A DNA stretch of 64,000 nucleotides from Sphingomonas trueperi (GCF_011927635.1 NZ_JAATJB010000012.1:95644-159643); one strand, 5' to 3'. Shown: positions 9,703-19,723, counted from the first letter of the stretch. The notes: generated by a model from the letters alone, not told the origin. A program made the numbers and translations.

Positions 9703-9779
9703 CGGGGCGTAGCGCAGCCTGGTAGCGCATCACACTGGGGGTGTGGGGGTCGCAGGTTCGAATCCTGTCGCCCCGACCA
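9703..9779 (+). tRNA. tRNA-Pro (GGG anticodon)
   Basis: A complete 77-base cloverleaf. The acceptor stem CGGGGCG pairs with CGCCCCG at 9769-9775, and A73 is followed by an encoded CCA. The D-arm is GCGC...GCGC. The anticodon stem TCACA/TGTGG (one G-U pair) encloses CTGGGGG, putting GGG at positions 34-36 with G37, as in proline tRNAs. The T-arm holds GGTTCGAATCC. It reads CCC and CCU codons. Confidence 0.97.
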
Positions 9780-9882
9780 AGCCACACCCAAGCAATCACG
9801 AAATCGCCGGATCGTTGCGCTTGCGCGGCCTTAGGGGAACTCCCCCTTTGCACGCCCGCACCCGCCACCCATATGCGCGTCC

Positions 9883-10449
9883 ATGAGTGACAAGAACGCT
9901 GCGTGGCACGGCACGACGATCCTCTCCGTGCGCAAATCGGGAAAAGTGGTGATTGCGGGCGACGGCCAGGTTTCGGCCGGCAACACCGTGATGAAGCCTA
10001 ATGCGCGGAAAGTGCGTCCGCAGGGCGGCGGCAAGGTGATCGCGGGCTTTGCCGGTGCCACCGCCGATGCCTTCACCCTGTTCGAGCGGCTCGAGGCCAA
10101 GCTGGAGCGGCACCACGGCCAGCTGCTGCGCGCGGCGGTGGAGCTCGCCAAGGACTGGCGGACCGACAAATATCTCCGCAACCTGGAGGCGATGCTGCTC
10201 GTCGCCGACAAGGACGTCACGCTGGTGGTCACCGGCAATGGCGACGTGCTCGAGCCCGAGGCGCACGAGCATGGCACCGTCGCGGCGATCGGCTCGGGCG
10301 GCAATTTCGCGCTGTCCGCGGCGCGCGCGCTGATCGAGTACGAGCCCGATGCCGAAGTGGTCGCGCGCAAGGCGATGGCGATCGCCGGCGAGCTGTGCGT
10401 CTACACCAACGACCGGCTGACCGTGGAGTCGCTGGACAGCGCGAACTGA
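9883..10449 (+). CDS. hslV: HslV peptidase subunit of the HslUV protease
   Basis: A 188-residue proteasome-beta-like subunit. A ten-residue propeptide ([10 protein letters not shown]) precedes the catalytic Thr of TTILSVRK, exposed by self-cleavage. Other family features are [17 protein letters not shown], the Lys of [25 protein letters not shown] and [15 protein letters not shown]. Twelve subunits form the double ring that HslU caps, degrading misfolded proteins and regulators after heat shock. hslU follows after 128 bases; the two genes are usually closer together, and here a repeat element is lodged between them. Confidence 0.97.
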   Translation: MSDKNAAWHGTTILSVRKSGKVVIAGDGQVSAGNTVMKPNARKVRPQGGGKVIAGFAGATADAFTLFERLEAKLERHHGQLLRAAVELAKDWRTDKYLRNLEAMLLVADKDVTLVVTGNGDVLEPEAHEHGTVAAIGSGGNFALSAARALIEYEPDAEVVARKAMAIAGELCVYTNDRLTVESLDSAN

Positions 10450-10455
10450 CTTCTT

Positions 10456-10567
10456 CTCCCCTCCCGCGTGCGGGAGGGGCCGGGGGTGGGCCCTCGCTCG
10501 CCTCCAAAGACATCGCTCGCGGATGGCGGGCGCCCACCCCTAGCCCCTCCCGCAAGCGGGAGGGGAA
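10456..10567. repeat. Mosaic palindromic repeat between hslV and hslU
   Basis: Two perfect hairpins flank a core. The left is CCCCTCCCGC-GT-GCGGGAGGGG (10458-10479) and the right is CCCCTCCCGC-AA-GCGGGAGGGG (10544-10565). Inside them, a GGGGGTGGGC tract and a GCCCACCCC tract extend the pairing. Elements with the same design lie at 36217-36371 and 48784-48902. It resembles the intergenic mosaic repeats of sphingomonads and could weaken read-through or stabilise the hslV end. Confidence 0.8.
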
Positions 10568-10577
10568 CGAGTACAAA

Positions 10578-11870
<1,293 letters not shown>

Positions 11871-11882
11871 GGTTGCAATACT

Positions 11883-11910
11883 AAGCCCCTCCCCTTCAGG
11901 GGAGGGGCTT
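11883..11910. terminator. Rho-independent-like hairpin after hslU
   Basis: A perfect 12-base stem (AAGCCCCTCCCC / GGGGAGGGGCTT) with a four-base TTCA loop starts 13 bases after the hslU stop. No strong T run follows, so it could instead be a further CCCTCCC-type repeat unit acting as a terminator. Confidence 0.65.
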
Positions 11911-11971
11911 GAGTAGCATCCGTCCCAACGATCTGGCAGGTTCCCGCGATCGACTCGATCCGGGGGACTCC

Positions 11972-14089
11972 ATGAAGAAGCTCGTTCTTGCCACGCTGCT
12001 GGCCGGCGCCGCCGCCGCGCCGCTGGTCGCCCAGACCAGCGCCCCCACGCCGCCGGTCGCCGCGAAGAAGCCCTACGCGGTGAAGGCCCCCTTCGGCGCC
12101 ACCCGCGAGGATCCCTATTATTGGCTCCGCGACGATACGCGGAAGAATCCCGAGATGCTCGCCTATCTGGCGGCCGAGAACGCCTATGCCGATGCGGTGC
12201 TCGCGCCGACCAGGCCCATGGCGGACACGCTGTACCGGGAGATCATCGGCCACATCAAACAGGACGACGCCAGCGTCCCCTATGCCAAGCACGGCTATGT
12301 CTACTACACCCGCTTCGATACCGGCGCCGACTATCCGGTGGTCGCGCGGCGCAAGGGCAGCATGGCGGCGCCCGAGCAACTGCTGTTCGACCAGCCGGCG
12401 ATGGCCAAGGGCAAGGGTTTCTTCCAGATCGGCAACTGGCGGGTAAGCCCCGACAACGCCCGCATCGCCTGGGCCGAGGACACCGTCGGCCGCCGGCAAT
12501 ATGTGCTGAAGGTGAAGGACATCGCCACGGGCACGCTGCTCGCCGACACGGTGCCCAATATCGAGGCCGGGCTGGTGTGGTCGGCGGACGGCAAGACGAT
12601 CTTCTATGTCGAGAAGGACCCGGTCACGCTGCTCGGCACGCGGGTGAAGGCGCATGTGCTCGGCACCCCCGCCTCGGCCGACCGGCTCGTCTATACCGAG
12701 AAGGACGACACCTTCTACATGAGCATCGGCGCCACGACCGACGAGCGCTATATCTGCATCAACCTCCATTCGACCGTGAGCGACGAGCAGCGCTGCGCGC
12801 CGGCCGCCAATCCGGTTGCCTTCACGCCGGTCGCGCCGCGCGCGCGGGACTTCCTCTACAATGCCGATCACCTGGGCGGGCGCTGGATCATCCGCACCAA
12901 CTGGCAGGCACCCAACTATCGGATCATGGTGGTGCCGGATGCGAAGGCCGCGGCGGGGCGCGCCGGCTGGGCCGATCTCGTGCCGACCAGCGACACGGTG
13001 TTCATCGAGAATTTCCAGCCCTTCGATCGCTTTCTCGCCATCGAGGAGCGCTCGGGCGGCAACAAGCGGCTGCGGATGCTGACCCCGGCCGGCAAGAGCA
13101 GCTTCGTGACCGCGGACGAGCCCGCCTATGTCATGGACCTCGGCACCAACGAGGACCCGGCCAGCCCGGTGCTGCGCTACACCTATGGCTCGCTGGTCAC
13201 GCCGACCACCACCTACGAAGTCGATGCCGCGACCGGCAAACGGACGGTGCTGAAGGTGCAGCCGGTACCGGGCTATGACGCTTCCAGATATGTGACGGAG
13301 CGCGTCTGGGCCACGGCGCGCGACGGCACCAGGGTGCCGGTCAGCCTCGTCCATGCCAAGACCTTCCGGAAGAACGGCACGGCGGCGCTGTTCCAGTACG
13401 CTTATGGCAGCTACGGCTATTCGACCGATCCGAGCTTCAATCCGACGCTGCCGAGCATGCTGGATCGCGGCATGGTCTATGCCATCGCGCATATCCGCGG
13501 CGGGCAGGAAATGGGCCGCAAATGGTATGATGACGGCAAGATCTTCCACAAGAAGAACAGCTTCACCGACTTCGTCGACGTGACCCGCTTCCTGGTCGAC
13601 CAGGGCTATGCCGCCAAGGGCCGGGTGGCGGCGATGGGCGGCAGCGCGGGCGGGCTGCTGATGGGCGCGGTCGCCAACATGGCGCCGCAGGACTATCGCG
13701 TGATCATCGCGCAGGTGCCGTTCGTCGACGTGGTGACGACGATGCTCGACACCTCGATCCCGCTGACCACCGGCGAGTTCGACGAATGGGGCAACCCCGC
13801 CGAGCAGCGCTATTACGACTATATGCTCAGCTACTCGCCCTACGACAATGTGACGGCGCAGGCCTATCCGTCGCTCTATGTCGGCACCGGCTTGTGGGAC
13901 AGCCAGGTACAATATTACGAGCCGACCAAATGGGTGGCGAAGCTCCGCGCGACCAAGACCGATGCCAATCCGCTGGTCTTCCGCGTCAACATGGAGGCGG
14001 GCCATGGCGGCAAGTCCGGCCGGTTCGAGCGCTACAAGCAGAATGCGGAGTATCTCGCCTTCGCGCTGGACCAGCTGAAGGTGCAGTAA
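11972..14089 (+). CDS. Exported oligopeptidase B-like S9A serine peptidase
   Basis: The ATG at 11972 gives a 705-residue protein with a signal peptide (KKLVLATLLAGAAAAPLVAQ). A seven-bladed propeller follows (about 40-420). The alpha/beta-hydrolase catalytic domain has GSYGYS, HIRGGQEMGRKWYDDGK, the Ser nucleophile in AMGGSAGGLLMGAV and the catalytic His in EAGHGGKSGR. The pattern matches oligopeptidase B (protease II), which cuts short peptides after basic residues, here exported to the periplasm. A longer in-frame start lies upstream but does not give a signal peptide. It is a single gene behind the hslU terminator. A hairpin at 14102-14115 separates it from the convergent lipoprotein gene. 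Confidence 0.9.
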   Translation: MKKLVLATLLAGAAAAPLVAQTSAPTPPVAAKKPYAVKAPFGATREDPYYWLRDDTRKNPEMLAYLAAENAYADAVLAPTRPMADTLYREIIGHIKQDDASVPYAKHGYVYYTRFDTGADYPVVARRKGSMAAPEQLLFDQPAMAKGKGFFQIGNWRVSPDNARIAWAEDTVGRRQYVLKVKDIATGTLLADTVPNIEAGLVWSADGKTIFYVEKDPVTLLGTRVKAHVLGTPASADRLVYTEKDDTFYMSIGATTDERYICINLHSTVSDEQRCAPAANPVAFTPVAPRARDFLYNADHLGGRWIIRTNWQAPNYRIMVVPDAKAAAGRAGWADLVPTSDTVFIENFQPFDRFLAIEERSGGNKRLRMLTPAGKSSFVTADEPAYVMDLGTNEDPASPVLRYTYGSLVTPTTTYEVDAATGKRTVLKVQPVPGYDASRYVTERVWATARDGTRVPVSLVHAKTFRKNGTAALFQYAYGSYGYSTDPSFNPTLPSMLDRGMVYAIAHIRGGQEMGRKWYDDGKIFHKKNSFTDFVDVTRFLVDQGYAAKGRVAAMGGSAGGLLMGAVANMAPQDYRVIIAQVPFVDVVTTMLDTSIPLTTGEFDEWGNPAEQRYYDYMLSYSPYDNVTAQAYPSLYVGTGLWDSQVQYYEPTKWVAKLRATKTDANPLVFRVNMEAGHGGKSGRFERYKQNAEYLAFALDQLKVQ

Positions 14090-14108
14090 GCAAGCGGGGG
14101 TGGGCTGC

Positions 14109-14519
14109 TCAGCCCCCCTTTGCCCGGGTATAGGGCGTGAACTTCCCCAGCCGGCAATAGCCGCTGGGGATGCTCATACCCGGCGTCACCACCCGGAACT
14201 GGTCGTTGCGGCAGAGCTGGCTGCCGCGCATCTCGACGATCACCGTGCTCAGCGGCGCCAGCGACGGGCATTCGGAGGCGAGGTCGTTGCGATAGAGCCG
14301 CGCGCCCTGGCGATAGACCAGGGTGCGCGTATCGATGATCTGCGGGCCGTCGGTGAAGCCAGGGTTGATGCAGTCCTGCGGCTTGCCCGGCACCCGGTCG
14401 CCCAGCGCGCTGGCGAGTTCGCGCCGCGCCTGGGCGTCGCGCTGGGCCTGATAGTCGGCATTCTGGACGCAGCCGGCGAGCGTGAGCGCGCCGATGATAG
14501 TGGTGATGGCGAAGCGCAT
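14109..14519 (-). CDS. Putative lipoprotein, DUF6491-like
   Basis: A 136-residue lipoprotein with a lipobox (GALTLAGC, Cys at about 17). The mature part has paired cysteines (DCINPGF, ASECPSL and QLCRND) and a Ser/Gly-rich tail ending in YTRAKGG. The repeated C...RNDL and C...RNDQ pattern and length are reminiscent of DUF6491, but this is not certain. The gene converges on the oligopeptidase gene and starts 27 bases before gloB on the same strand. Its role is unknown, probably at the periplasmic face. Confidence 0.65.
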   Translation of the reverse strand: MRFAITTIIGALTLAGCVQNADYQAQRDAQARRELASALGDRVPGKPQDCINPGFTDGPQIIDTRTLVYRQGARLYRNDLASECPSLAPLSTVIVEMRGSQLCRNDQFRVVTPGMSIPSGYCRLGKFTPYTRAKGG

Positions 14520-14546
14520 CGTTTCTCTCCTCGCCGACCCTACGAC

Positions 14547-15281
14547 TCAGCCGGCAAAACTATCCTTCGCGGCGCGGCGTTCGGCCAGCATGCGCGCATC
14601 CGCCGCGCGGAGGAAGGGGTTGGTCACGCGTTCGGCGGCGATCGTGGTCGGCACGGTCGCCTCGCCGGCGGCGCGCAGCCGCTCCACCTCGGCCATGCGG
14701 TCGCGGATCGCGGCATTGTGCGGCTCCGCCACCAGCGCGTAGCGGCCGTTCGACAGCGTATATTCGTGCGCGCAATAGACGATGGTGTCGTCGGGCATCG
14801 CGGCGAAGCGCTGCATCGCCGTGAACATCTGCTCAGGCGTTCCCTCGAACAGCCGCCCGCAGCCCATCGCGAACAGCGTATCGCCGACGAACGCCAGGGC
14901 GTCTTCGGCAAAGTGGTAGGCGATGTGCCCGGCGGTGTGGGCCGGCACTTCCAGCACCGTCGCGACATGGCCGCCGATCGCCACCGTATCGCCCTCGGCG
15001 ACCAGCCGATCGGCGGTGGGGATCTTCGCGGCCTCGGCGGCCGGCGCGATCACGGTACAACCGGTCGCCGCCTTGAGCGCGGCGTTGCCGCCGGTGTGAT
15101 CGGGATGCCAGTGGGTGTTCCAGATCGCCGAGAGCTGCCAGCCCTGTTCGGCCAGCGCCGCCAGCACCGGCGCCGCGTCGCCCGGATCGACCACGATCGT
15201 CTCGCCCGACACGGGATCGTGGACGAGCCAGACATAATTGTCGGTAAAGGCGGCGACGCGGACGATCTGGAGCGCGGTCAT
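14547..15281 (-). CDS. gloB: Hydroxyacylglutathione hydrolase (glyoxalase II)
   Basis: A 244-residue metallo-beta-lactamase-fold enzyme hydrolysing S-lactoylglutathione to lactate and glutathione. Visible motifs are the zinc/iron site NTHWHPDHTGGN at about 56, the substrate-gripping VPAHTAGHIAYHF, FVGDTLFAMGCGRLFEG and the C-terminal YCAHEYTLSN. The ending RAADARMLAERRAAKDSF carries the lysine/arginine-rich helix that binds glutathione. It starts four bases after the gloA stop, so the two form an operon for methylglyoxal detoxification. Confidence 0.96.
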   Translation of the reverse strand: MTALQIVRVAAFTDNYVWLVHDPVSGETIVVDPGDAAPVLAALAEQGWQLSAIWNTHWHPDHTGGNAALKAATGCTVIAPAAEAAKIPTADRLVAEGDTVAIGGHVATVLEVPAHTAGHIAYHFAEDALAFVGDTLFAMGCGRLFEGTPEQMFTAMQRFAAMPDDTIVYCAHEYTLSNGRYALVAEPHNAAIRDRMAEVERLRAAGEATVPTTIAAERVTNPFLRAADARMLAERRAAKDSFAG

Positions 15282-15285
15282 CGCC

Positions 15286-15720
15286 TCACCACTCGCCGGT
15301 GTTCGGCATCGACGCCCAGGGCTCCTGCGGGGGCAGGCTGCCGTTCTGGAGCAGCTCGATCGAGATCTTGTCGGGCGTGCGGACGAACGCCATGTGGCCG
15401 TCGCGCGGCGGGCGGTTGATCGTCACGCCGGCATCCTGCAGCCGCTGGCAGGTTGCGTAAATGTCGTCGACCTGGAAGGCGAGGTGCCCGAAGTTGCGGC
15501 CGCCGGTATAGTCTTCCGGATCCCAATTATGGGTCAGTTCCACCTCGGCGGTGCCGCGGCCGGTTGCCGGATCGATGTCCGCTTCGGTGGCGAGATAGAT
15601 CAGCGTGAAGCGGCCCTTCTCGCTGGTGATGCGGTGGGTCTCCTTGAGGCCCAGCAGCTCGAAGAACTTGATCGAGGCGTCCGGGTCGGTGACGCGGATC
15701 ATGGTGTGGAGGAACTTCAC
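15286..15720 (-). CDS. gloA: Lactoylglutathione lyase (glyoxalase I)
   Basis: The GTG at 15720 (GGGAG eight bases upstream) gives 144 residues, the usual size. It converts the methylglyoxal-glutathione hemithioacetal to S-lactoylglutathione. Motifs are LHTMIRVTDPDASIKFF with the metal His, EVELTHNWD, GHLAFQVDDIY with a second His and KISIELLQNG with the Glu ligand. The next gene, gloB, is immediately downstream. The upstream neighbour is a TPR protein on the same strand, whose 3' end lies 63 bases away. Confidence 0.95.
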   Translation of the reverse strand: MKFLHTMIRVTDPDASIKFFELLGLKETHRITSEKGRFTLIYLATEADIDPATGRGTAEVELTHNWDPEDYTGGRNFGHLAFQVDDIYATCQRLQDAGVTINRPPRDGHMAFVRTPDKISIELLQNGSLPPQEPWASMPNTGEW

Positions 15721-15783
15721 GGGGGCACTCCCTGGATTGGCGTTTCCCGCCAGATAGGGGCGCCCCGCGCTCGGTTCCACCCG

Positions 15784-16617
15784 CTACTTGGCCGGTGCGG
15801 CGTCGAACTGGGCGAGCGCGGCCCGGGCGGCGGTGGCTTGCGGGCTGCTCGGCGCGGCGGCGACGACCTTGTTCCACGCCGCCTTGGCGCCCGCTTCGTC
15901 GCCGCTCGCCGCCGCGATGTTGCCCGCCTCGATCTGGACCGCGGCGTCATCCCCGGCGCGCTTGACCGCCTCGGCGATGTCCTTCTGCGCACGCGGCAGG
16001 TCGTTCATTCGCCGCGCGAGCGTCGCCGAGAGCAGCCAGGCGAGCGGATCGTCGCCGGCCTTGGCAAGTGCGACGTCGATATCGGCACGTGCGCCGACAT
16101 TCTCGCCGGAGGCGACAGCGGCGCGGGCGCGGTCGAGATAGGCCTCGCCCAGCGCCAGCCCCTTCAGCTGCCCGCTGGCCAGCGCGGCGTTGATCGCCGC
16201 GCGTGCCCTGGGCGGCTTCTTGGCGGCGAGCCAGGCATTGCCCGCCTGGGTCCAGTAGACCGCGGCACGGGCGCCGTCCTTCGCGGTCTCCGCCTCGCCT
16301 GCGGCCTCCTCGAACGCGGCCGCGGCCGAGTCCCAGCGGCCCTGGTTGGTATAGGCGACGGCGAGGCACTGCCGGGCGAACATGCCGCCCTTGTCGGTGC
16401 CCCATTTCACCGCCTCGTCGATCGCCGCGCCCGGATCGCCGGTGGCGAGATCCATGCACTTGGTGAAGCGCGGCGGCTCGCCCGCAGGCACCGGCGCGGC
16501 AGCCTTGGCGGCAGCGGCGCGGGCGCGCTCGGCATCGCGCAGCACCGGGCCGGCCTTGGGCGCGATGGCGGCGGGGGTCTGCTGCTGGGCGATCAGCAGG
16601 AGGAGGGGGAAGAGCAT
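15784..16617 (-). CDS. Exported TPR-like repeat protein
   Basis: A 277-residue protein with an N-terminal hydrophobic stretch (LFPLLLLIAQQ) suggesting export. An Ala/Pro-rich lead follows and then a regular Ala/Leu helical array (residues 60-270). The repeats include YTNQGRWDSAAAAFEEAA and YLDRARAAVASGENVGARADIDVALAKA, each with the TPR-style small/large pattern. Such proteins scaffold complexes at the membrane or periplasm. There is no enzyme signature. The gene overlaps the following alpha/beta hydrolase gene by 25 bases, so the two may be cotranscribed. No specific partner can be named. Confidence 0.75.
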   Translation of the reverse strand: MLFPLLLLIAQQQTPAAIAPKAGPVLRDAERARAAAAKAAAPVPAGEPPRFTKCMDLATGDPGAAIDEAVKWGTDKGGMFARQCLAVAYTNQGRWDSAAAAFEEAAGEAETAKDGARAAVYWTQAGNAWLAAKKPPRARAAINAALASGQLKGLALGEAYLDRARAAVASGENVGARADIDVALAKAGDDPLAWLLSATLARRMNDLPRAQKDIAEAVKRAGDDAAVQIEAGNIAAASGDEAGAKAAWNKVVAAAPSSPQATAARAALAQFDAAPAK

Positions 16618-17318
16618 GCGATCAATACGTCCTCGGTGGCGCTAAGCAGCAGGCGGATGTCGGCGTCGCGCGACAGGCGGTGGTCACCGCCCTTGACCAG
16701 CGTCACCTGCACATCGTCTGAACGAAGCGTGTCGGCGAGCCGCAGCGCCAGTTCCCACGGCACCTCGGCGTCGCGCTGGCCCTGGAGCAGGCGCACCGGG
16801 CCGTCAAAGGCGATCGGCGCCTCCAGCACCAGGTTGGCCTCGCCCGAGGTCCAGAAGGGGAGGGTGGTGACCATCGGTTCGGGGCCATAGTCGCTCGGCT
16901 GTTCGAGCCGGCCCTCCTTGGCGAGCGTCGCCTTCTCGGCATCGGTGAAGCCCCAGCGGGTGAAATCGGGCGCGGCGGCGATGCCGACCATGCCCACGAC
17001 GCGCCCGGGCCGCGCCTGCGCCACCAGCAGCATCAGCCAGCCGCCCATCGACGAGCCGACCAGCACCACCGGCCCTTCCACCACCGTGTCGATCATCCGC
17101 AGTGCGTCGTCGCGCCAGCTCGCCAGCGTCTGGTCTTCGAAGGCGCCCGCGCTTTCGCCGCAGCCGGCATAGTCGAAGCGCAGGAACGCCTGGCCGCGGT
17201 CACGCGCCCAGCCCTCCATCGCCAGCACCTTCGATCCCTGCATGTCGGAGCGATAGCCGGGGAGGAAGACGATGGTGGGGGCGGCGCCGGGCGTGTGGTG
17301 ATGGGCGAGCATGGTCAT
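16593..17318 (-). CDS. Alpha/beta hydrolase
   Basis: The likely ATG at 17318 gives 241 residues. Features are PTIVFLPGYRSDMQGSK, the oxyanion part RFDYAGCGESAG, the nucleophile elbow VGSSMGGWLML, a catalytic Asp region (LQGQRDAEVPW) and the final GGDHRLSRDADI with the catalytic His. The short lid after ARPGRVVGMVGIAAAPDF resembles small serine hydrolases of the BAAT/palmitoyl-thioesterase group. The substrate is not predictable. A longer frame starts at 17402. The 3' end overlaps the TPR gene by 25 bases, and the region upstream holds a divergent 44-residue protein. Confidence 0.8.
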   Translation of the reverse strand: MTMLAHHHTPGAAPTIVFLPGYRSDMQGSKVLAMEGWARDRGQAFLRFDYAGCGESAGAFEDQTLASWRDDALRMIDTVVEGPVVLVGSSMGGWLMLLVAQARPGRVVGMVGIAAAPDFTRWGFTDAEKATLAKEGRLEQPSDYGPEPMVTTLPFWTSGEANLVLEAPIAFDGPVRLLQGQRDAEVPWELALRLADTLRSDDVQVTLVKGGDHRLSRDADIRLLLSATEDVLIACSSPSSC

Positions 17319-17425
17319 GGCCGGCGGTGTAGCCGCTCCCGCCTTTCGCCGCCAGCGACGGAACCGATCACGGCCATCGGGATTGATCATAGGACATCGC
17401 ATCCCGGAAGGAGCATCTAGGCGCC

Positions 17426-17560
17426 ATGAGCAAAGTCGAGAAAGCCATCGCCCTGCCGGTCCGCCGGTTCGTCCCCAGCAGCCAGCTCGTCTTCGGCGCG
17501 GCGATTGTCGTGTCGGGCCTCTCGGTCCTCGCCGGCAAGCTGATCGCGGCGCTCGCCTAA
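17426..17560 (+). CDS. 44-residue membrane microprotein
   Basis: ATG 17426 to TAA 17560. The protein has a charged N-terminus (MSKVEKAIALPVRRFVPSS) and one hydrophobic helix (QLVFGAAIVVSGLSVLAGKLIAALA). AAGGAG lies about 12 bases upstream, a little far. It has no recognised family. It ends interlocked with the convergent M48 gene: the stops share the bases CCTAAG, with TAA at 17558-17560 and the opposite TAG at 17557-17559. Small size and no homology evidence keep the confidence moderate. Confidence 0.5.
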   Translation: MSKVEKAIALPVRRFVPSSQLVFGAAIVVSGLSVLAGKLIAALA

Positions 17561-18612
17561 GGGGCGGTCGCCGGGCTGTCGCCGCACATCGCGCGCAGCG
17601 CCTGCCATTGCTCGGGGCTGAGCGCGGGCTTGTACGCAGCGCCCGGTTTGGCGCTCGCCCGGAACGCCTGTTCGCGCGCCGTCGATAGCGGGTGCGAGGA
17701 CAGATAGGTCATCATCACCGCTGCATTGCCGGGCTGCGCGTCCTGCTCGGCCAGCCGTGCGAACAGCGCGGCCGTCGGCAGCGGGGAGATATTGGCGGCC
17801 TGCAGCCGCCCGATCGCATAACCGTCCGCCCCCGCCTCGGCCTTGCGCGAATAGCGGGCGTTGAGCAGCGCGTTGCCATAGCCGCTGACATTGCCGTCGA
17901 ACCCGCCGAGCAGCAGCTGCAGGCCATATTGGCGGATCAGTGCCTCCATGCCGTCGCGGTGGGCGACATGGCCGAGCTCATGCGCGAGCACCCCCGCCAC
18001 CTCGTCCGGCGACTTGGCGTTCTGGATCAGCCCGTCGAACAGCACCACCTGCCCGCCGGGAAAGGCGACGGCGTTGATCATCGGCGCATGGACGACGCGG
18101 ATGGTCACGTCGCCATCCTGGCGCAGCCGCGCGCCGAGGGCTTTCAGTGCGGCGTCGCCCTGCGGGCTGGCGCAGGCATAGGTGCCGAGATTGCCGACGA
18201 TCAGCCGGCCCATCCGCTGCTCCACCGATTGCGGCACCAGTCGCGCCAGTAGCGGCGGCAGCTTGAGCGTGAAGGCGACGACCAGCACCGCGAGGATGGC
18301 GAGCACGCCCGCCGAGCGCCACAGCCCGAACCGATCGATCCAGGCCCCGTAGCGTGCCGGCTTGGGCAGTTGCACCGCGATTTCGGACGGCGGGAACTCG
18401 AGAAAGGTGATCCGCCAGCCCGGCCGTCCCTTCAGGCCGAAGGCGCGCTCATGGTGCGAGGTGCCGTGCGGCTCCAGGTCGGCAAAGGCATAGGGGCCCG
18501 GATCGGCGCCGTCGCCCTGGAGCGTGAATCGCCGCTCGTCGGCGCTCGGCACGAGCACCGGCATGCGCCGTTCGCCGCTGCGGCCGTCGTAATGCCAGAC
18601 CCGGGTTTCCAC
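17557..18612 (-). CDS. M48-family membrane metalloprotease
   Basis: The GTG at 18612 has GGAGGG six bases upstream and gives 351 residues. The N-terminal 90 residues form a small beta-rich domain (TRVWHYDGRSGERRMPVL) of the DUF7092 kind. A membrane helix follows (AGVLAILAVLVVAFTL), then the M48 peptidase with the zinc motif LAHELGHVAHRDG, the third ligand region ARYSRKAEAGADGYAI and SSHPLSTAREQAF near the end. It probably works as a periplasmic-side Zn protease in membrane or envelope quality control. It lies 13 bases downstream of the DUF898 gene, with which it very likely forms an operon. Confidence 0.88.
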   Translation of the reverse strand: METRVWHYDGRSGERRMPVLVPSADERRFTLQGDGADPGPYAFADLEPHGTSHHERAFGLKGRPGWRITFLEFPPSEIAVQLPKPARYGAWIDRFGLWRSAGVLAILAVLVVAFTLKLPPLLARLVPQSVEQRMGRLIVGNLGTYACASPQGDAALKALGARLRQDGDVTIRVVHAPMINAVAFPGGQVVLFDGLIQNAKSPDEVAGVLAHELGHVAHRDGMEALIRQYGLQLLLGGFDGNVSGYGNALLNARYSRKAEAGADGYAIGRLQAANISPLPTAALFARLAEQDAQPGNAAVMMTYLSSHPLSTAREQAFRASAKPGAAYKPALSPEQWQALRAMCGDSPATAP

Positions 18613-18625
18613 CTGTTGCCCTCCC

Positions 18626-19723
18626 TCAGAACGCGCCCATGTCGAGGCTGTCGAACAGCCCCTCGCCCTGGCCGGGCGCGCGCGTGTCCGATTGCGTGAA
18701 CTGCTCGAGATCCAGCGTACCATAAGCGCGCAGGTGGCGGATGAAGAACGCCCAGTTGCGATAGCCGATGAAGATCGAGCCGATGCCCAGCGTGCACACC
18801 ACCAGGGCAACGGTGCCGAGCATCAGCTTCAGCCAGTCCTTGGTACGCGCGGTGAACTCGAACTCGAGGTGCCCGAGCGTCAGTGCGCCGATCGCCTGGC
18901 GAAAATAGGCGGCGTAGAAGGAAAGGCTGATCAGCCCGAACAGCGCCAGGAACAGCAGGTAGAACACGAAGAAGCCGACGATCAGGAACAGCGGGGGGGC
19001 GACGGGCCCAGGCGCCGTTTGCGGGGTCACACCGAACCACAGGCTGAGCGCCACGGCCACGATGCCGCCGATAACCAGCGCCACGGGCAGCAGGTAGAAC
19101 AGCAGATAGCGCCGCATCAGCCCGTCCGAGCTGGCGCCGGAGCGAAACGGATAGGGCCCGAAGCTCATCGCGTTCCAGCGTTCGTTCCACAGCGTGACCA
19201 GCGCCCAGGGCACCAGCAGGCCGAACGCGGCGCTGCCCAGCATCATCCGCCAGAGATAGGAAAGACCGTAGCGAAACCCCTGGTCGTCGCTGCCGCCGCG
19301 GATGCCGTGCCAATAGGTGCGGCTCAGCCGGTAGCGCAGCGCGCGGAAGATCGCGACGCCGCCCAGCAGGAACAGGAACAGGTAGAGACCGAAGAAGAGC
19401 AGGCCGGCCGCAGCGGCGCCCTCGGGCGTGCCCCGCATCGCCAGCGCGCCGACCAGCAGGTTGAGCCCCGCTACCGGCACGAACACCAGCACCACCACGA
19501 CGATATAGCCGAGCAGCAGTTCGCGCCCGGTGCCGGTCCATTCGAGTCGGTCGTCGATGAAGCGCGTCCGGCTCCACAGATACTGCCGGGTCCGCGTGCG
19601 GCCCCAGAAGTTGTAGATGCCGAGCGTTACGATGGTCAGCAGCAGGTTGGTGAACGCGATCGGGGCGTATTCGCGCCACGCGCCGTAAAACTCGAACGCA
19701 CCGCGCTCGGCCTGTTCTTGCAT
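18626..19723 (-). CDS. DUF898 (YjgN-like) multispanning membrane protein
   Basis: ATG 19723 with AGGGGG upstream gives 365 residues. The protein opens with a conserved family stretch (FEFYGAWREYAPIAFTNLLL and IYNFWGRTRTRQYLWSRTRF) and then holds about six membrane helices, including LLLGYIVVVVLVFVPVAGL and LFLIVGFFVFYLLFLALFG. Its ending (HLRAYGTLDLEQF) is typical for DUF898. The function of this family is unknown, but it is often found beside M48 proteases, as here. The two may form a membrane pair. Confidence 0.85.
   Translation of the reverse strand: MQEQAERGAFEFYGAWREYAPIAFTNLLLTIVTLGIYNFWGRTRTRQYLWSRTRFIDDRLEWTGTGRELLLGYIVVVVLVFVPVAGLNLLVGALAMRGTPEGAAAAGLLFFGLYLFLFLLGGVAIFRALRYRLSRTYWHGIRGGSDDQGFRYGLSYLWRMMLGSAAFGLLVPWALVTLWNERWNAMSFGPYPFRSGASSDGLMRRYLLFYLLPVALVIGGIVAVALSLWFGVTPQTAPGPVAPPLFLIVGFFVFYLLFLALFGLISLSFYAAYFRQAIGALTLGHLEFEFTARTKDWLKLMLGTVALVVCTLGIGSIFIGYRNWAFFIRHLRAYGTLDLEQFTQSDTRAPGQGEGLFDSLDMGAF

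Noticed and set aside
9703..9779. Possible integration site at the tRNA-Pro 3' end
   Set aside because: No direct repeat of the tRNA end and no integrase gene lie nearby; the downstream genes hslV-hslU are core genes.
10456..10567. CRISPR-like repeat between hslV and hslU
   Set aside because: Only two hairpins with no regular repeat-spacer pattern and no cas gene; it is a palindromic intergenic element.
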